Origin: Mesotoga infera
Lineage (GTDB): Bacteria; Thermotogota; Thermotogae; Petrotogales; Kosmotogaceae
DNA: 64,000 bases
Assembly: GCF_900157305.1 (NCBI RefSeq)
Contig: NZ_LS974202.1
Coordinates: 372,001 to 436,000 of the forward strand
Direction of reading: 5' to 3'
The notes under the pieces are model-generated. The model had not been told where the DNA came from and did no database searches. It was given only the letters and a program-made list of their open reading frames with translations. Positions 1-9,766 of this stretch are shown piece by piece. Positions within the stretch are counted from its first letter, which is position 1, and each line of letters opens with the position of its first letter. The translations under genes were made by a program, and so were the position numbers.

Positions 1-1401
1 GGCTTCGCGCTCGTGATACTTTGCGTTAAGAACTTCATGGGGCACGCCTTTCTTCTTAAGTAAATTGCTCAGCTGTTCACTCTTCTCTATGGAGGTTGTT
101 CCTACCAGCACTGGCTGGCCCTTTTCGTATCTCCTGACGATCTCCTCAATTATCGCTTCGTTCTTTTCTTCGCGAGATTTGTAAATCAGATCTTCCTTGT
201 CCACTCTTACAACTTCGCGGTTGGTGGGAATGACTGCTACCGGTGTGTTGTACATGGATATGAATTCGGCCTCTTCCGTTGCGGCTGTCCCGGTCATACC
301 GGAGACCTTCTCGTACAACTTGAAGTAATTCTGGAAAGTGATAGTAGCGAAAGTGACCGATTCCTGTCTTATCTGAACGTTTTCCTTTGCTTCTATTGCC
401 TGGTGGAGACCTTCCGAGTATCTTCTACCCTGAAGAAGTCTCCCAGTGAACTCATCCACTATCACGACTTCACCCTCTTGACTCACGAGATAATCGACCT
501 CTTTTCTGTAAAGAGTCATGGCTTTAAGCGCGTTGAGCAGGTGGAAGAGGTAGTCATAGTTGCTCGGATCGTATAGATTGTCTATCTGCAGCAATTTCTC
601 TGCCTTTGCTATACCTTCGTCGGTAAGGGTGACAGTCCTGTCTTTCTCGTCAACCAGAAAGTCCTTTTCCTGCTGAAACCTCTTGGCGAAGAAGGCGAAC
701 TGCCGATAGAGACTGGACGAATCCTCGGCCGGTCCGGAGATTATTAACGGCGTTCTCGCCTCGTCTATCAGTATGGAGTCGGCCTCATCCACGATAACGA
801 AGTTGTGGCCACGTTGAACTTTGTTTTCGAGCGAATAGACCAGGTTGTCCCTGAGATAATCGAAACCGAACTCGTTAGCCGTACCGTAAGTAATGTCGCA
901 GTTGTAGGCTTCTTTCCGGTTGACCGGGTCCATGCTGGCCTGTATGAAGCCTGCCTTCATCCCGAGATATTCGTACACGGGTCCCATCCAGCCCGCATCT
1001 CTCTTAGCCAGGTAATCGTTAACGGTTGCGAGATGGCAGCCCTTTCCGGTAAGAGCGTTAAGATACAGTGGCATGGTCGCGACAAGGGTCTTTCCCTCGC
1101 CGGTTTTCATTTCGGCTATCTTTCCTTCGTTCAGGGCCATTGCTCCCATAAGCTGCACGTCGAAAGCCCTCATTCCTGTGGTCCTCTTCGCGGCTTCCCT
1201 TACCAGCGCGAAGGCCTCGGGTATCAAGTCTTCCAGAGGGCTGCTTTCGGCCGCTTTCTTCAGCTCCTCGGTTTTTTTCAAAAATTCTTCTTGAGTAAGT
1301 TTACTAATTGAGGGCTCTAAGGAGTTAATTTTCTCGACTACTTTTGAGTACTTTTTGAGAAGCATTTTGTTTTTGTCGAAAATCTTGTCGAAAATGGACA
1401 T
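1..1401 (-). CDS. secA: Preprotein translocase subunit SecA, N-terminal part (cut by window edge)
   Basis: ATP-driven motor that pushes unfolded preproteins through SecYEG. The visible 467 codons start at ATG 1401 behind the minus-strand sequence GGTGATTGT and stay open to base 1, so the C-terminal half lies outside. Seen in the translation: the SecA-specific block [19 protein letters not shown], Walker A MKTGEGKT (about residues 98-105), VNDYLAKRD, the Walker B/DEAD segment [20 protein letters not shown], and GMTGTA followed by the start of the second helicase domain. It lies 9 bp downstream of the secreted unknown gene and is the last visible gene of a long minus-strand operon. Identification is secure; only the 3' end is missing. 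Confidence 0.97.
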   Translation of the reverse strand, partial: MSIFDKIFDKNKMLLKKYSKVVEKINSLEPSISKLTQEEFLKKTEELKKAAESSPLEDLIPEAFALVREAAKRTTGMRAFDVQLMGAMALNEGKIAEMKTGEGKTLVATMPLYLNALTGKGCHLATVNDYLAKRDAGWMGPVYEYLGMKAGFIQASMDPVNRKEAYNCDITYGTANEFGFDYLRDNLVYSLENKVQRGHNFVIVDEADSILIDEARTPLIISGPAEDSSSLYRQFAFFAKRFQQEKDFLVDEKDRTVTLTDEGIAKAEKLLQIDNLYDPSNYDYLFHLLNALKAMTLYRKEVDYLVSQEGEVVIVDEFTGRLLQGRRYSEGLHQAIEAKENVQIRQESVTFATITFQNYFKLYEKVSGMTGTAATEEAEFISMYNTPVAVIPTNREVVRVDKEDLIYKSREEKNEAIIEEIVRRYEKGQPVLVGTTSIEKSEQLSNLLKKKGVPHEVLNAKYHEREA

Positions 1402-1410
1402 ACAATCACC

Positions 1411-2862
1411 TCAGTAAAACCGGAGCGCGTGTACCATTTTACCGTTCTCCAGAAAAGTTTGCTGATAGAAGATCGCACTGTCCAGCGAAATCCCTATCAG
1501 CGATTTGAAGATCTTCTTCACATCGACGAAGGCCTCGACGATGTCTTTCTCCATTCCCAGTTCTCTCACAAACTCATAACTGACGTTGTCCCGAAGCGTT
1601 CCCGACGATGAAGCGGCCGAGTAATACTCTTCGGGAGTGAGTGTCGTGAGCACCGTGGTCGAGGGTGAGAAAATGAAATATATCGTATCGAAATCATTCT
1701 CCAGTTCATATACCCGGTTTCCCCTGTAAAGCGAAGTCTTAGCACCCCACTCTTTGAGAGGGTTTTCGAGGAAAGAGGTATCGCCGTTCTTGTTTTTGAA
1801 AACAGCCGAGACTTTTGGAACCTCCGAAACCAGTTCTCCGTATATCCGGGCATTTCCGGTACTTTCTCTAGACAGGAGTACTATGTAATCGGCCAGTTCC
1901 CTGTAAGGTTCGAGATCAAGCTCGAACCAGTGGGTCAATTCATTTCTAAGAGTTTCCACGGAAGAGGAGGGGAAGAAGACCGTATAGTCGCCATAAGTCT
2001 TTTCCGAAGCCTCGCTCTCTTTCGTATCGGCGAGCTTCAAAAAAACTTCCAGATCCTGCGAATTGAGGAATATCGTGTCCTGAACTATGGTTGCAGACAG
2101 CGTATGGCCTTCTGGCCGGGCGAAAACAACCGTATTGTCCACCGAGAAGGGTGATTGAAGTCCGAGATCGATCTTGAAACGATCGCTGTCGAAGAAGCCA
2201 GTGATGGTGTAGTCGTAACTCATCTCGGCTATCTCTCTAGCCTTTTCACTCGATTCGAGCAACCTTCTTCCCTGTCCCTGATAGGTGCTAAGGGCCGTTT
2301 GAACGGCTTCCCTGTTGCCGCCTATTATAAGGAACCCGTCTCCGGTGTGGTAGTAGAGTGTCCCACTATTGCTTCTCAACTCGCTTATTATCTCCCCGGG
2401 CTGTGCAAAGATAGTCATATCCAAAAGGGCCGCTACAGCTTTGAGGAGGGGAAAGGAAGACTCGCTCTTCCAGACTATGAAGATTCTCGCCCTGGAAAGC
2501 TTGAGCTTCTCGAGGAGGTAAAAGGGATCGAATGTGAGAAGGTCTTCCAGCGAGAGCTCCAGACCTTCTCCAGCCAGAAGAAGATCCCTGTTCAAAGCGT
2601 TCTTCAGAAGACTCGTATCGACTTCGGCGTTGTAGCCGGTCGCGTCTATTATCCCGTAAATAGCTCTCTCGGCGCCGAAACCATCGTCTCCAAGGTAGGC
2701 ACCGAAGAAATTGGTATTGTCCCTCAGAGTCTCGAGAGTCGATCGCATACTTCTTAGAACAAGAAAATATCCCGCACTCTCTGGCACGAAATCGAAAAGC
2801 TCTTGAGCCGCTACTCCAGAAAAATGAATCACAAAGCACAAAATAAAAATGAAAAGCTTCAA
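1411..2862 (-). CDS. Secreted protein of unknown function, 483 aa
   Basis: I do not recognise the family. The first ~20 residues (MKLFIFILCFVIHFSGVAAQ) are a typical Sec signal peptide with an AQ-E cleavage context and no lipobox Cys, so the product is probably periplasmic or outside the inner membrane. The rest is soluble, rich in Ser, Leu and acidic residues, with repeated 'YTVFF/FFDSDRFK'-like beta strands but no catalytic motif I can name. It somewhat resembles the large secreted DUF3352-type proteins; that is only an impression. It sits between tlyA (76 bp upstream) and secA (9 bp downstream), so it is co-transcribed with the export motor. Confidence 0.8.
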   Translation of the reverse strand: MKLFIFILCFVIHFSGVAAQELFDFVPESAGYFLVLRSMRSTLETLRDNTNFFGAYLGDDGFGAERAIYGIIDATGYNAEVDTSLLKNALNRDLLLAGEGLELSLEDLLTFDPFYLLEKLKLSRARIFIVWKSESSFPLLKAVAALLDMTIFAQPGEIISELRSNSGTLYYHTGDGFLIIGGNREAVQTALSTYQGQGRRLLESSEKAREIAEMSYDYTITGFFDSDRFKIDLGLQSPFSVDNTVVFARPEGHTLSATIVQDTIFLNSQDLEVFLKLADTKESEASEKTYGDYTVFFPSSSVETLRNELTHWFELDLEPYRELADYIVLLSRESTGNARIYGELVSEVPKVSAVFKNKNGDTSFLENPLKEWGAKTSLYRGNRVYELENDFDTIYFIFSPSTTVLTTLTPEEYYSAASSSGTLRDNVSYEFVRELGMEKDIVEAFVDVKKIFKSLIGISLDSAIFYQQTFLENGKMVHALRFY

Positions 2863-2938
2863 AATGAACCCGATGGGCCAAATTTAAAGCGGATCGGGTT
2901 TTCCCTCCCTTCGATTGACCTTAAAACTCTACCGGTTG

Positions 2939-3724
2939 CTAAAGAGAAAAAACTCTATCAACTATACACCACGTATCGATATCGGCATAGATCTGTTTTT
3001 TCACTGTCAGGAGCAAATACTCTATGTTACCATTCTTTCCACGAATTGGAGAAAAAGTCACGTTCTGTGCGTATAGGCCGGCCTCTCTGAAGGCCTCTAT
3101 GGATCTCTCCAGAACTTCCACGTGAATGGCACGTGACTTTACGACTCCTTTTGAGACTCTGCCGGGACCGGCTTCGAACTGGGGTTTCACCATGGAGACG
3201 CACAATCCCTCATCCTTAATAAGTTTGCCGATTTCACGGGCAATCGAAGAAGTCGATATGAAGGAGAGATCGACAGTTACCAGGTCAACACTCCCCCCGA
3301 TCATCTCGAGCGTGAGTTTTCTCAGATCCGTCTCTTCTAACGATACGACACGTTCATCGTTTTTCAGCGATGGGTGAAGCTGATTCTTACCCACATCGAC
3401 GGCAACTACACGCTTGGCCCCCTTCTCAAGAAGCAGCTGAGTGAATCCTCCAGTTGAAGAACCGAGATCTACAACCTCTTTACCTGAAACATCGAGACTA
3501 AAAAACTCCAGGGCCTTTTCCAGCTTGTAGTATCCACGACCCACAGGCTGTTTCCCACCGGTTATCGCGATGCGGCTCTCGACATCGACCCTGAAGCCTG
3601 GTTTTTCAACGACTGAGCCCTCCACCATCACTCTGCCGGCCTTTATCAATTGGCTGGCCTTGCTTCTACTCTCTGACATTCCTTTGCTTAATAAAAGTTC
3701 ATCGAGCCTAAGTTTCGAATTCAT
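2939..3724 (-). CDS. tlyA: TlyA-family RNA 2'-O-methyltransferase
   Basis: Family members methylate riboses in 16S and/or 23S rRNA; the old name is hemolysin A. The 261-aa protein begins with an S4 RNA-binding domain ([27 protein letters not shown], residues ~6-32), followed by an FtsJ-like Rossmann fold with [14 protein letters not shown] (SAM loop), [11 protein letters not shown] and VDLSFIS. I chose ATG 3724, which overlaps the end of truA by 17 bp, because it gives the canonical [11 protein letters not shown] start; the frame stays open a further 36 codons upstream but that part is antisense-like and inside truA. Whether it modifies one or both subunits cannot be told from sequence. Confidence 0.93.
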   Translation of the reverse strand: MNSKLRLDELLLSKGMSESRSKASQLIKAGRVMVEGSVVEKPGFRVDVESRIAITGGKQPVGRGYYKLEKALEFFSLDVSGKEVVDLGSSTGGFTQLLLEKGAKRVVAVDVGKNQLHPSLKNDERVVSLEETDLRKLTLEMIGGSVDLVTVDLSFISTSSIAREIGKLIKDEGLCVSMVKPQFEAGPGRVSKGVVKSRAIHVEVLERSIEAFREAGLYAQNVTFSPIRGKNGNIEYLLLTVKKQIYADIDTWCIVDRVFSL

Positions 3725-4460
3725 CGAATATGACCTTGTAAAAGACCAGTCCCTGAGGAGGTGCAGAGCTGGGAAGATTCGACCTATCCTGAGAAAGAAG
3801 GAACTCTCTAACCTTGTCCTCTTGAATTGCACCCGTTCCCACCTTTACAAGAGTGCCGACTATGTTCCTCACCATTCTTTTCAAAAAGGAAACGCCCTCT
3901 ACTCTGATTAGAATCAAATGGGAAGGATATCTGATTATCCTGATCGACGAGATAGTTCTGATTGGGTTTCTATCGTCTCTTCCCGTCTTGAAAGCTGAAA
4001 AATCGTGTTCTCCGGTCAGCTGATCGGCAGCTTTCCTCATCGCTTCTATATCCAACCTATAAGGAAACCACCAGACGTACCTTCGCCTAAATATATCAGG
4101 ATCGTTCGAATTGAGTATGTAATAGTGGTATATCCTCTTCTTCGCCGCAAATCTTGGACTGAAATTGGACTCCACTTCGTGAACCCTTCTGACATAAATG
4201 TCGGCCGGAAGATTCGCGTTCAGGGCATCGCACATTATTTTGGCACTCAAATGATCTAGGTTAGAATCGAAAGCTATGACCTGTCCGTAACCATGGACGC
4301 CGGTGTCGGTTCTTCCGGCACCCTGAGTCACGATCCTGTATTTGTGGATCCTCTCGAGCGCATCCTCGAAGGTACCCTGAACCGTTCGCATTTCCGGCTG
4401 ATTCTGAAAACCGAAGAAATCCGTCCCGTCGTAGGAGACAACAGCCGCAAATCTTTTCAT
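3708..4460 (-). CDS. truA: tRNA pseudouridine(38-40) synthase TruA
   Basis: Isomerises uridine to pseudouridine in the anticodon arm (positions 38-40). The 250-aa length is normal. Seen: the N-terminal strand [19 protein letters not shown], the catalytic motif [11 protein letters not shown] with the nucleophile Asp52, and the C-terminal block [18 protein letters not shown]. It begins 2 bp after the preceding unknown gene and its end overlaps tlyA, so two RNA-modification genes are translationally coupled. Confidence 0.97.
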   Translation of the reverse strand: MKRFAAVVSYDGTDFFGFQNQPEMRTVQGTFEDALERIHKYRIVTQGAGRTDTGVHGYGQVIAFDSNLDHLSAKIMCDALNANLPADIYVRRVHEVESNFSPRFAAKKRIYHYYILNSNDPDIFRRRYVWWFPYRLDIEAMRKAADQLTGEHDFSAFKTGRDDRNPIRTISSIRIIRYPSHLILIRVEGVSFLKRMVRNIVGTLVKVGTGAIQEDKVREFLLSQDRSNLPSSAPPQGLVFYKVIFDEFET

Positions 4461-4462
4461 GA

Positions 4463-5071
4463 TTAGGCAGTTAAGGCCAGATCTAGCATCTCTGTGTAAA
4501 GATAGACCATCGAAGATAAATCTTTACCCATCCTTGACAGATCTCCGCCGTAAACATTCCACAGGATTTTGCTCACGATCGTTTCTACATACTTCAAGAG
4601 CGCGCTTTCGAGTTTGCCCTTCTCGAGATTTTCAAGGTAAAGTGAACTTATTTTTTCGCCAAGCCACGAAGAAATGATCTGGTCGTTGAATTTCAGCGAT
4701 CCATCGGCGTAGTCGCGGAGCATTTTATAAACCTCTTCGGTGGTTTCCCTTATTGAAAGATGACTGGAAACGGCTCCTATAACGGCCATATCGAAGTATC
4801 CCTCCAGAGAGTCTGGAACTTCCATTTCGTATTTGAAATACAGGAGATTCGTGTCACTGTGCTTTCTTTCGAAGGATATCTTTCTTCTCATGGCACTCTC
4901 CAGACCGAAAGCGCTCAGACAGTTCCAGTATTTCTCCTTCAGAAGCAAAGAGGCTTGATCGGTCGACCAGGTAGTCATAAAGCCGGTTTTGGTCCGGTGA
5001 TCGAACGTTGCTTTTTTGGGAGTCAAATACTCGTTGTCGTTGTACAGTATGTGTGCATATTTGTGATTCAT
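4463..5071 (-). CDS. Conserved-looking protein of unknown function, 202 aa
   Basis: Not recognised. A soluble, mostly helical protein with no signal peptide, membrane segment or Cys cluster. Features: an aromatic N-terminus ([16 protein letters not shown]), a central acidic-amphipathic stretch and a helical C-terminus ([19 protein letters not shown]). The start ATG 5071 overlaps the stop of the phosphohexomutase by 4 bp, and truA starts 2 bp after its stop, so it is tightly embedded in the operon and very probably expressed. Function cannot be inferred beyond that. Confidence 0.78.
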   Translation of the reverse strand: MNHKYAHILYNDNEYLTPKKATFDHRTKTGFMTTWSTDQASLLLKEKYWNCLSAFGLESAMRRKISFERKHSDTNLLYFKYEMEVPDSLEGYFDMAVIGAVSSHLSIRETTEEVYKMLRDYADGSLKFNDQIISSWLGEKISSLYLENLEKGKLESALLKYVETIVSKILWNVYGGDLSRMGKDLSSMVYLYTEMLDLALTA

Positions 5072-6726
5072 CGGCCTACAATCCCTTCAACCAGTTCTTT
5101 CATTTCATCTATATTCTTTCTTGCTTCTTCTCTGCTCGATCCCTTGGCCATGAGATAGAATTTGATTTTGGGCTCCGTCCCTGAGGGTCTAGCGATGAGT
5201 TTGAGGTCACCCTCAAACTGCATAGATATGACATCCGAAGCCGGTAGTCCTTCTATGCCCGGGCTGTAATCTAGTATTTCGATCAACTTTCTCCCTTTCA
5301 TTGGCGGGACCCCCTTCTCTCTCAATTCTTTCATTATGGAATCTATTTTGAACTTACCCTCGATCCCTTCGTATTCTTTGTTCACCAGGTCCTCCATGAA
5401 ATACCCGTACCTGGAGTAAATCCCCTCGAGATAATCGTAGAGAGTTTCGCCCTTCTTTTTGAGGAACCCACCGATAACACTCGCAAGAGCTGCCGCGACA
5501 ACCGCATCCTTATCCCTGGCGTGCTTTCCGAATAGATATCCATAACTCTCCTCGAAACCGAACAGGAAGTTTTCTCCTCCAGAGACTACGGATTTCTCTA
5601 TCAATTCCCCTATGAACTTGAAACCCGTCAGGGTTTCCTTGACAGCCACTCCATAATTGGAGGCAATTTTCTTAACCAGATCGGTCGTTACTATCGTCTT
5701 CACTATGAAGGGATTATCCGGAAGCTTTCTTTCCATCATATCGAGTATGAAAGCCACCATGATAGAACCTGTCTGATTGCCGTTCAGAAGAAGGAAGTCG
5801 CCATTATGCTTAACCATCAGCCCCATACGATCGCAGTCGGGATCGGTAGCTATTATCATGTCGCAGTTGCGTTCACGCGCCAAATGCAGGGCCATTTCAA
5901 AGGTTCGTGGATCCTCGGGATTGGGGTAGCCTACCGTTGGGAAATTGCCGTCGGGCGTCGATTGCTCTTCGACACGGAAAACTTCGTGGCCGAGATCAGA
6001 TAGCACTCTGTACACCGGATAGTTTCCGGTACCATGTAGAGGAGTGTATACCAGTCTCATATTATCATAATTGTTGCATAAAGATCTCACTTCATTTTCT
6101 ATAGTTTTCATGAAACTGGAAAGTATATTTTCCGGAGCGATCTCGATAAGTTCCTTCCTTGGGGTATACTCTTCGAAGAAATCCGACTCGTTTACCCTTT
6201 CCGTTATCCTCGCGGCAGGTTCGGGAACGGCCTGCGTTCCGTCAGAAGTGTAGACTTTGTATCCGTTGTACTGAGAAGGGTTGTGACTCGCCGTAATCAC
6301 AATGCCGCCGCTCGCTTTGAGTTCCCTGACGGCGTAACTGAGAACGGGAGTCGGAGTTGGTTCGTTGAAGAGGTAAACCCTTATTCCCATAGAAGACAGT
6401 ACATCCGCCGCCACTTCAGAGAACTCCAGCGATTTGTTCCTCGTATCGTAGGCTATGACAACCGACGGCTTTTTCGAAGTTTCGAGTATCCACTTTCCAA
6501 AACCCAGCGTAGCCCTCGTAACGGTTTTCGAGTTCATCATATTGGTTCCCGCCCCCAGCTTTCCTCTCATGCCGCCGGTCCCGAATTCCAGATCCGTGGC
6601 GAACCGTTCTTTCACATCTTCAGCCGAAAGGTTTTCAAGTTCGCCGAGTAACTCACCGGAGGAATGTTTAAGCCATCTACTGTACTCTTTTTCTATCGCC
6701 AGGTTATCTCTCATGCTTCCTACCAC
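5068..6726 (-). CDS. Phosphoglucomutase/phosphomannomutase (alpha-D-phosphohexomutase)
   Basis: Interconverts hexose-1- and hexose-6-phosphates through a phosphoserine intermediate. The 552-aa, four-domain protein shows the phosphoserine loop TASHNPSQYNGYKVY (Ser147), the metal loop DPDCDRMG, the sugar-selecting loop GFEESYGYLFG and the phosphate-binding RPSGTEPKIKFY. The GEESYGY loop with this length is typical of bacterial PgcA-type enzymes acting on glucose/mannose phosphates and possibly phosphopentoses. It shares an operon with glgA and galT, which supports a role between glucose-6-P and glucose-1-P. ATG 6726 overlaps the upstream gene by 7 bp; an ATG four codons later (6714) is also possible. 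Confidence 0.93.
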   Translation of the reverse strand: MVGSMRDNLAIEKEYSRWLKHSSGELLGELENLSAEDVKERFATDLEFGTGGMRGKLGAGTNMMNSKTVTRATLGFGKWILETSKKPSVVIAYDTRNKSLEFSEVAADVLSSMGIRVYLFNEPTPTPVLSYAVRELKASGGIVITASHNPSQYNGYKVYTSDGTQAVPEPAARITERVNESDFFEEYTPRKELIEIAPENILSSFMKTIENEVRSLCNNYDNMRLVYTPLHGTGNYPVYRVLSDLGHEVFRVEEQSTPDGNFPTVGYPNPEDPRTFEMALHLARERNCDMIIATDPDCDRMGLMVKHNGDFLLLNGNQTGSIMVAFILDMMERKLPDNPFIVKTIVTTDLVKKIASNYGVAVKETLTGFKFIGELIEKSVVSGGENFLFGFEESYGYLFGKHARDKDAVVAAALASVIGGFLKKKGETLYDYLEGIYSRYGYFMEDLVNKEYEGIEGKFKIDSIMKELREKGVPPMKGRKLIEILDYSPGIEGLPASDVISMQFEGDLKLIARPSGTEPKIKFYLMAKGSSREEARKNIDEMKELVEGIVGR

Positions 6727-7058
6727 CTTCCGACACTTTTTATATGATTTATCTCTCCCGTACTCAGCACTTCCACAACGTCAAGGCGAATTTCGTCGAA
6801 TTTCGGCTTTTTCTGTGCTATGAATCTGTTGGCAGCCATCTCGAGATGCCTCAATTTTCTCTCGTCCACCCTGTATCTTGGCGGGGAGAAACCATTTCCA
6901 CCCTTGACTTCAACGAAGACCAGGACTTTGCCATCGTAAGCCACTATATCGAGTTCTCCGAACCTGTAAGACACGTTTCTGGCGACTATCCTGTATCCCG
7001 TACTTTTAAGGTACGTGCAGGCAATTTCTTCGAACTCGCTTCCAAGTTCTCTACTCAT
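6720..7058 (-). CDS. YraN/UPF0102-family nuclease-like protein
   Basis: A 112-aa protein of the UPF0102 family, a compact restriction-endonuclease-like fold of uncertain cellular role. Seen: the family N-terminus (GSEFEEIACTYLKSTGYRIVARN), then the fold's metal-binding pattern FGELDIVAYDGKVLVFVEVKGG, with E/D...ExK-type acidic residues, and RKLRHLEMAANRFI. It overlaps gatC by 8 bp upstream and the phosphohexomutase by 7 bp downstream. Family assignment is firm; biochemical function is not established. Confidence 0.9.
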   Translation of the reverse strand: MSRELGSEFEEIACTYLKSTGYRIVARNVSYRFGELDIVAYDGKVLVFVEVKGGNGFSPPRYRVDERKLRHLEMAANRFIAQKKPKFDEIRLDVVEVLSTGEINHIKSVGRW

Positions 7059-7353
7059 CTTTATAGATTCTGGGAACGTTTATGTAGGATCCAACCTTCT
7101 CCGGGAAGTTATCCGTTATCTTTTCGTTGTTTTCAAAGTGTTGAACCACGTCGGATCTGGGCTCTAAGTCTATCTCCACTGGAGATATCATCTCGTCCAC
7201 GCTCAGGTCGAGGTTATCGAGCAGAGTCATGTACTGTAGAATCTCTTCGATATCCCTCTTGAGACCGATTCTTTCTTCTTCTTCAAGCTCGAGTTTTGAA
7301 AGGCTCTCAAGGTGATGTAAAAGCTCCTCGCTAATTCTGGTCTCCAAGTTCAT
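7051..7353 (-). CDS. gatC: Asp-tRNA(Asn)/Glu-tRNA(Gln) amidotransferase subunit C
   Basis: Small subunit that clamps GatA to GatB in the complex converting mischarged Glu-tRNA(Gln)/Asp-tRNA(Asn) to the correct amide. The 100-aa product has the GatC pattern: LESLSKLELEEEERIGLKRDIEEILQYMTLLDNLD, then a P-rich linker (MISPVEIDLEPRSDVV) and a C-terminal YINVPRIYKDE tail. I chose ATG 7353, whose ATGA overlaps the galT stop, because it gives the family start; the longer upstream extension is galT coding sequence in another frame. gatA and gatB are not in this window. Confidence 0.93.
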   Translation of the reverse strand: MNLETRISEELLHHLESLSKLELEEEERIGLKRDIEEILQYMTLLDNLDLSVDEMISPVEIDLEPRSDVVQHFENNEKITDNFPEKVGSYINVPRIYKDE

Positions 7354-8360
7354 CCCTCCCCATCGATTTTGACTTCTCTCAAATACATTGCCGCATGTTC
7401 GGGGGGCATTGGATTTATATAAAAGCCCGAGCCCCACTCGAATCCCGCCACTCTCGTAAGGCGCGGCACTATCTCGAGATGCCAGTGATAGTGAGTCATA
7501 TCCTTTCCATCCCTGATACCCGTATGAAGCATGAAGTTGTAAGGCGGGTTATCGAGGGACTTATGTATTCTGAGCAATGTGTTCTTCAAGATAAAGGCGA
7601 AGCCATCTATCTCTCCTGCCGTTATTTCACCGAAATTGTGGTTGTGGACTTTCGGAACTATCCAGGTCTCGAAAGGAAATCTGGCAGCGAAAGGTTCGAA
7701 AGCTATGAAATCCTTATTTTCTTCGACAACCCTGGTCCCTTCGAGTCGTTCCTGATTCACCATATCACAATATACGCATCTTTCTCTGAAGCTATAATAA
7801 TCTATTGATCCGGCAATCTCTTCGCCAACTCGCTTCGGCACAATTGGCGTGGCTATCAGCTGACTGTGCGAATGTGCAAGAGAAGCGCCTGCCTCTCTCC
7901 CGTGGTTTTTAAAGATCAGAATGTATTTGATCCTCTCGTCTTTTTCGAGAGATCTGAAACGCTCTTTATAAGCCCAAATTATTTCTTTCACCTGCTGGTA
8001 GGAAAGAGTTGCCAGCGTAGCGTTGTGATCGGGCGTTTCGACGATGACTTCATGACCTCCAAAACCCTTTATAACATCGTACATACCGTGTCCGAATCTC
8101 TCCGGTTCCGCCCCGGGATCGAGGGCGGGAAACTTGTTCTGTACTACCCTGACCCACCAGCCAGGGCTATCCTTCTCGGTATCGGCCGGTCTGAAGGCCA
8201 TGACTTCCGGTGGAGTCGTGTGTTCATTGCCGTAATCGAATGGACAGAAGGTGGTTTCGGCTTTTTCTTTGGAGTTTATGAAATCGTGGGGCCTTCTCGC
8301 CCTCTCAGTAGCTATTATCACCCAGCGCTTTATTATCGGATCTTTTCTGAGTTCAGGCAT
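7350..8360 (-). CDS. galT: Galactose-1-phosphate uridylyltransferase
   Basis: Leloir-pathway enzyme exchanging UMP between UDP-glucose and galactose-1-phosphate. The 336-aa HIT-superfamily protein has the catalytic HSHSQ motif (His163-Ser-His165-Ser-Gln167) in the context NHGREAGASLAHSHSQLIATP, metal-site pairs CPF (Cys39) and CVYCD, and the C-terminal HTG...HYHWHLEIVPR segment. It overlaps glgA by 8 bp and gatC by 4 bp. The glgA-galT pairing is, from memory, also present in Thermotoga maritima, supporting the Thermotogota assignment. Confidence 0.95.
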   Translation of the reverse strand: MPELRKDPIIKRWVIIATERARRPHDFINSKEKAETTFCPFDYGNEHTTPPEVMAFRPADTEKDSPGWWVRVVQNKFPALDPGAEPERFGHGMYDVIKGFGGHEVIVETPDHNATLATLSYQQVKEIIWAYKERFRSLEKDERIKYILIFKNHGREAGASLAHSHSQLIATPIVPKRVGEEIAGSIDYYSFRERCVYCDMVNQERLEGTRVVEENKDFIAFEPFAARFPFETWIVPKVHNHNFGEITAGEIDGFAFILKNTLLRIHKSLDNPPYNFMLHTGIRDGKDMTHYHWHLEIVPRLTRVAGFEWGSGFYINPMPPEHAAMYLREVKIDGEG

Positions 8361-9762
8361 CGCCTTTGACCTCCAGAATCTTCTCGTAAACGGCTAGATA
8401 GTTCCTTGCTGAGGCTTTCCAAGAGAAGTCTTCCTCCATAGCGTTGAGGACGATCCTGCTCCAGGTTCGCGGATCTTCGTAAGCCTTTATAGCCCTTTTC
8501 AGAGTCTTGAAAAGCTCTTCGGGACTGTAATCGTAGAATCCAAAACCGTTTCCCTCGAAACTCGATGGGTCGAATTCCTTAACCGTATCGGCGAGACCAC
8601 CGGTGAACCTCACCACGGGCACCGTTCCATATCTCATGGCGAAAAGCTGACCGAGTCCGCAGGGTTCGTATCTCGAGGGCATCAAGAACATATCGCAGCC
8701 ACCGTAGATCTTCTGGGCCAGGTCCAGATTGAAAGTTATCTTCGCCGCAATTTTATCGGGACACTCAACCTGCAATCTTTCAAACATACTTTCGTACTTC
8801 TTCTCACCCGTACCCAGCACTATTAACTGGATAGGCAGTTCTATCAAATCCTCTTTAATCGCGGCTATCAGGTCTAGCCCTTTCTGGTCTACGAGTCTCG
8901 AAATGAGGCCGATCACGGCGTTTCCCGTGTGTGGCAGGCCAACAAAATCCTGCAAATACTTTTTATTGACAGCTTTGCCTTCGACATTTTTAGAATCGAA
9001 ATTGACCCAAAGGTGTCTGTCCTTAGCCGGGTCGTACTCGGTTGTATCAATACCGTTGAGAATACCTATCAGATCGTCTTTTCTCTCTCTCAACACCCCG
9101 TCGAGCCCGGCGCCGTACTCGCTTGTCTGTATCTCTTTAGCGTAGGTCGGCGATACTGTGTTAATCATATCCGAAGCTATCAACCCGGCTTTCAGGCAGT
9201 TGATGTTGTCGCCAGAAGAAATCTTCTCCCATCTGTCTTTTTCAATTCCAGAGATACGCAGATAGCTTTCGGGATAGATGCCCTGGTAAGCCAGGTTGTG
9301 TATGGATATCAGTGTTCTGGCTGGCTTTCCGATCTGGTCGAGATATACGGCCATCAGTCCGGTGTGCCAGTCGTTCAAATGAACGATGTCGTAGCTGCCT
9401 TCTGAGGCGAACACGGAAGCTGCGTCGGAAAAGGCCATGGCTTGAAGTCCAAGATCGCTCACGTTATAAACATCTGGAACGTTCATGAGTTCGTCGTTCT
9501 TGAGAAGGTAAACGCTCACCTCGCTGGAGGGTAGTTTCGTTCTGTGAAGCTCGAATTCGTATTCCTTTTTGATGAACCTGGTCTTGACAGTCCTGCCGGT
9601 ATTCTCTATTCCTATATTCTGCACAGAGCCGTGAAAAGGCATCAGCACGTCTATATCCAGTCCTAGTTCCTTCAAGGCTTTGGGAAGAGATCCCGCCACA
9701 TCGGCGAGCCCTCCAACTTTTGCCAAAGGATAAACTTCATACGAAACGAAAAGCACTCTCAT
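8353..9762 (-). CDS. glgA: Glycogen synthase (GT5 family)
   Basis: Transfers glucose from a nucleotide sugar to the non-reducing end of an alpha-1,4-glucan. The 469 aa match the family length. Seen: the N-terminal KVGGLADV loop (Lys15), HLNDWHT, the catalytic-core IHNLAYQG and the C-terminal E-x7-E region MFLMPSRYEPCGLGQLFAMRYGTVPV. It sits between the MBL hydrolase (4 bp away) and galT (overlap 8 bp); with the phosphohexomutase in the same operon this gives a glucose-1-P to storage-glucan route, although no glgC or glgB is present here. Confidence 0.96.
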   Translation of the reverse strand: MRVLFVSYEVYPLAKVGGLADVAGSLPKALKELGLDIDVLMPFHGSVQNIGIENTGRTVKTRFIKKEYEFELHRTKLPSSEVSVYLLKNDELMNVPDVYNVSDLGLQAMAFSDAASVFASEGSYDIVHLNDWHTGLMAVYLDQIGKPARTLISIHNLAYQGIYPESYLRISGIEKDRWEKISSGDNINCLKAGLIASDMINTVSPTYAKEIQTSEYGAGLDGVLRERKDDLIGILNGIDTTEYDPAKDRHLWVNFDSKNVEGKAVNKKYLQDFVGLPHTGNAVIGLISRLVDQKGLDLIAAIKEDLIELPIQLIVLGTGEKKYESMFERLQVECPDKIAAKITFNLDLAQKIYGGCDMFLMPSRYEPCGLGQLFAMRYGTVPVVRFTGGLADTVKEFDPSSFEGNGFGFYDYSPEELFKTLKRAIKAYEDPRTWSRIVLNAMEEDFSWKASARNYLAVYEKILEVKGDA

Positions 9763-9766
9763 ATAT

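Noticed and set aside
805-1311. A 168-codon plus-strand open frame inside secA.
   Set aside because: It lies opposite secA, has no ribosome site and its translation is the usual low-complexity antisense type.
2155-2757. A 200-codon plus-strand open frame opposite the secreted unknown gene.
   Set aside because: No family resemblance and no ribosome site; the minus-strand gene has a signal peptide and operon spacing.
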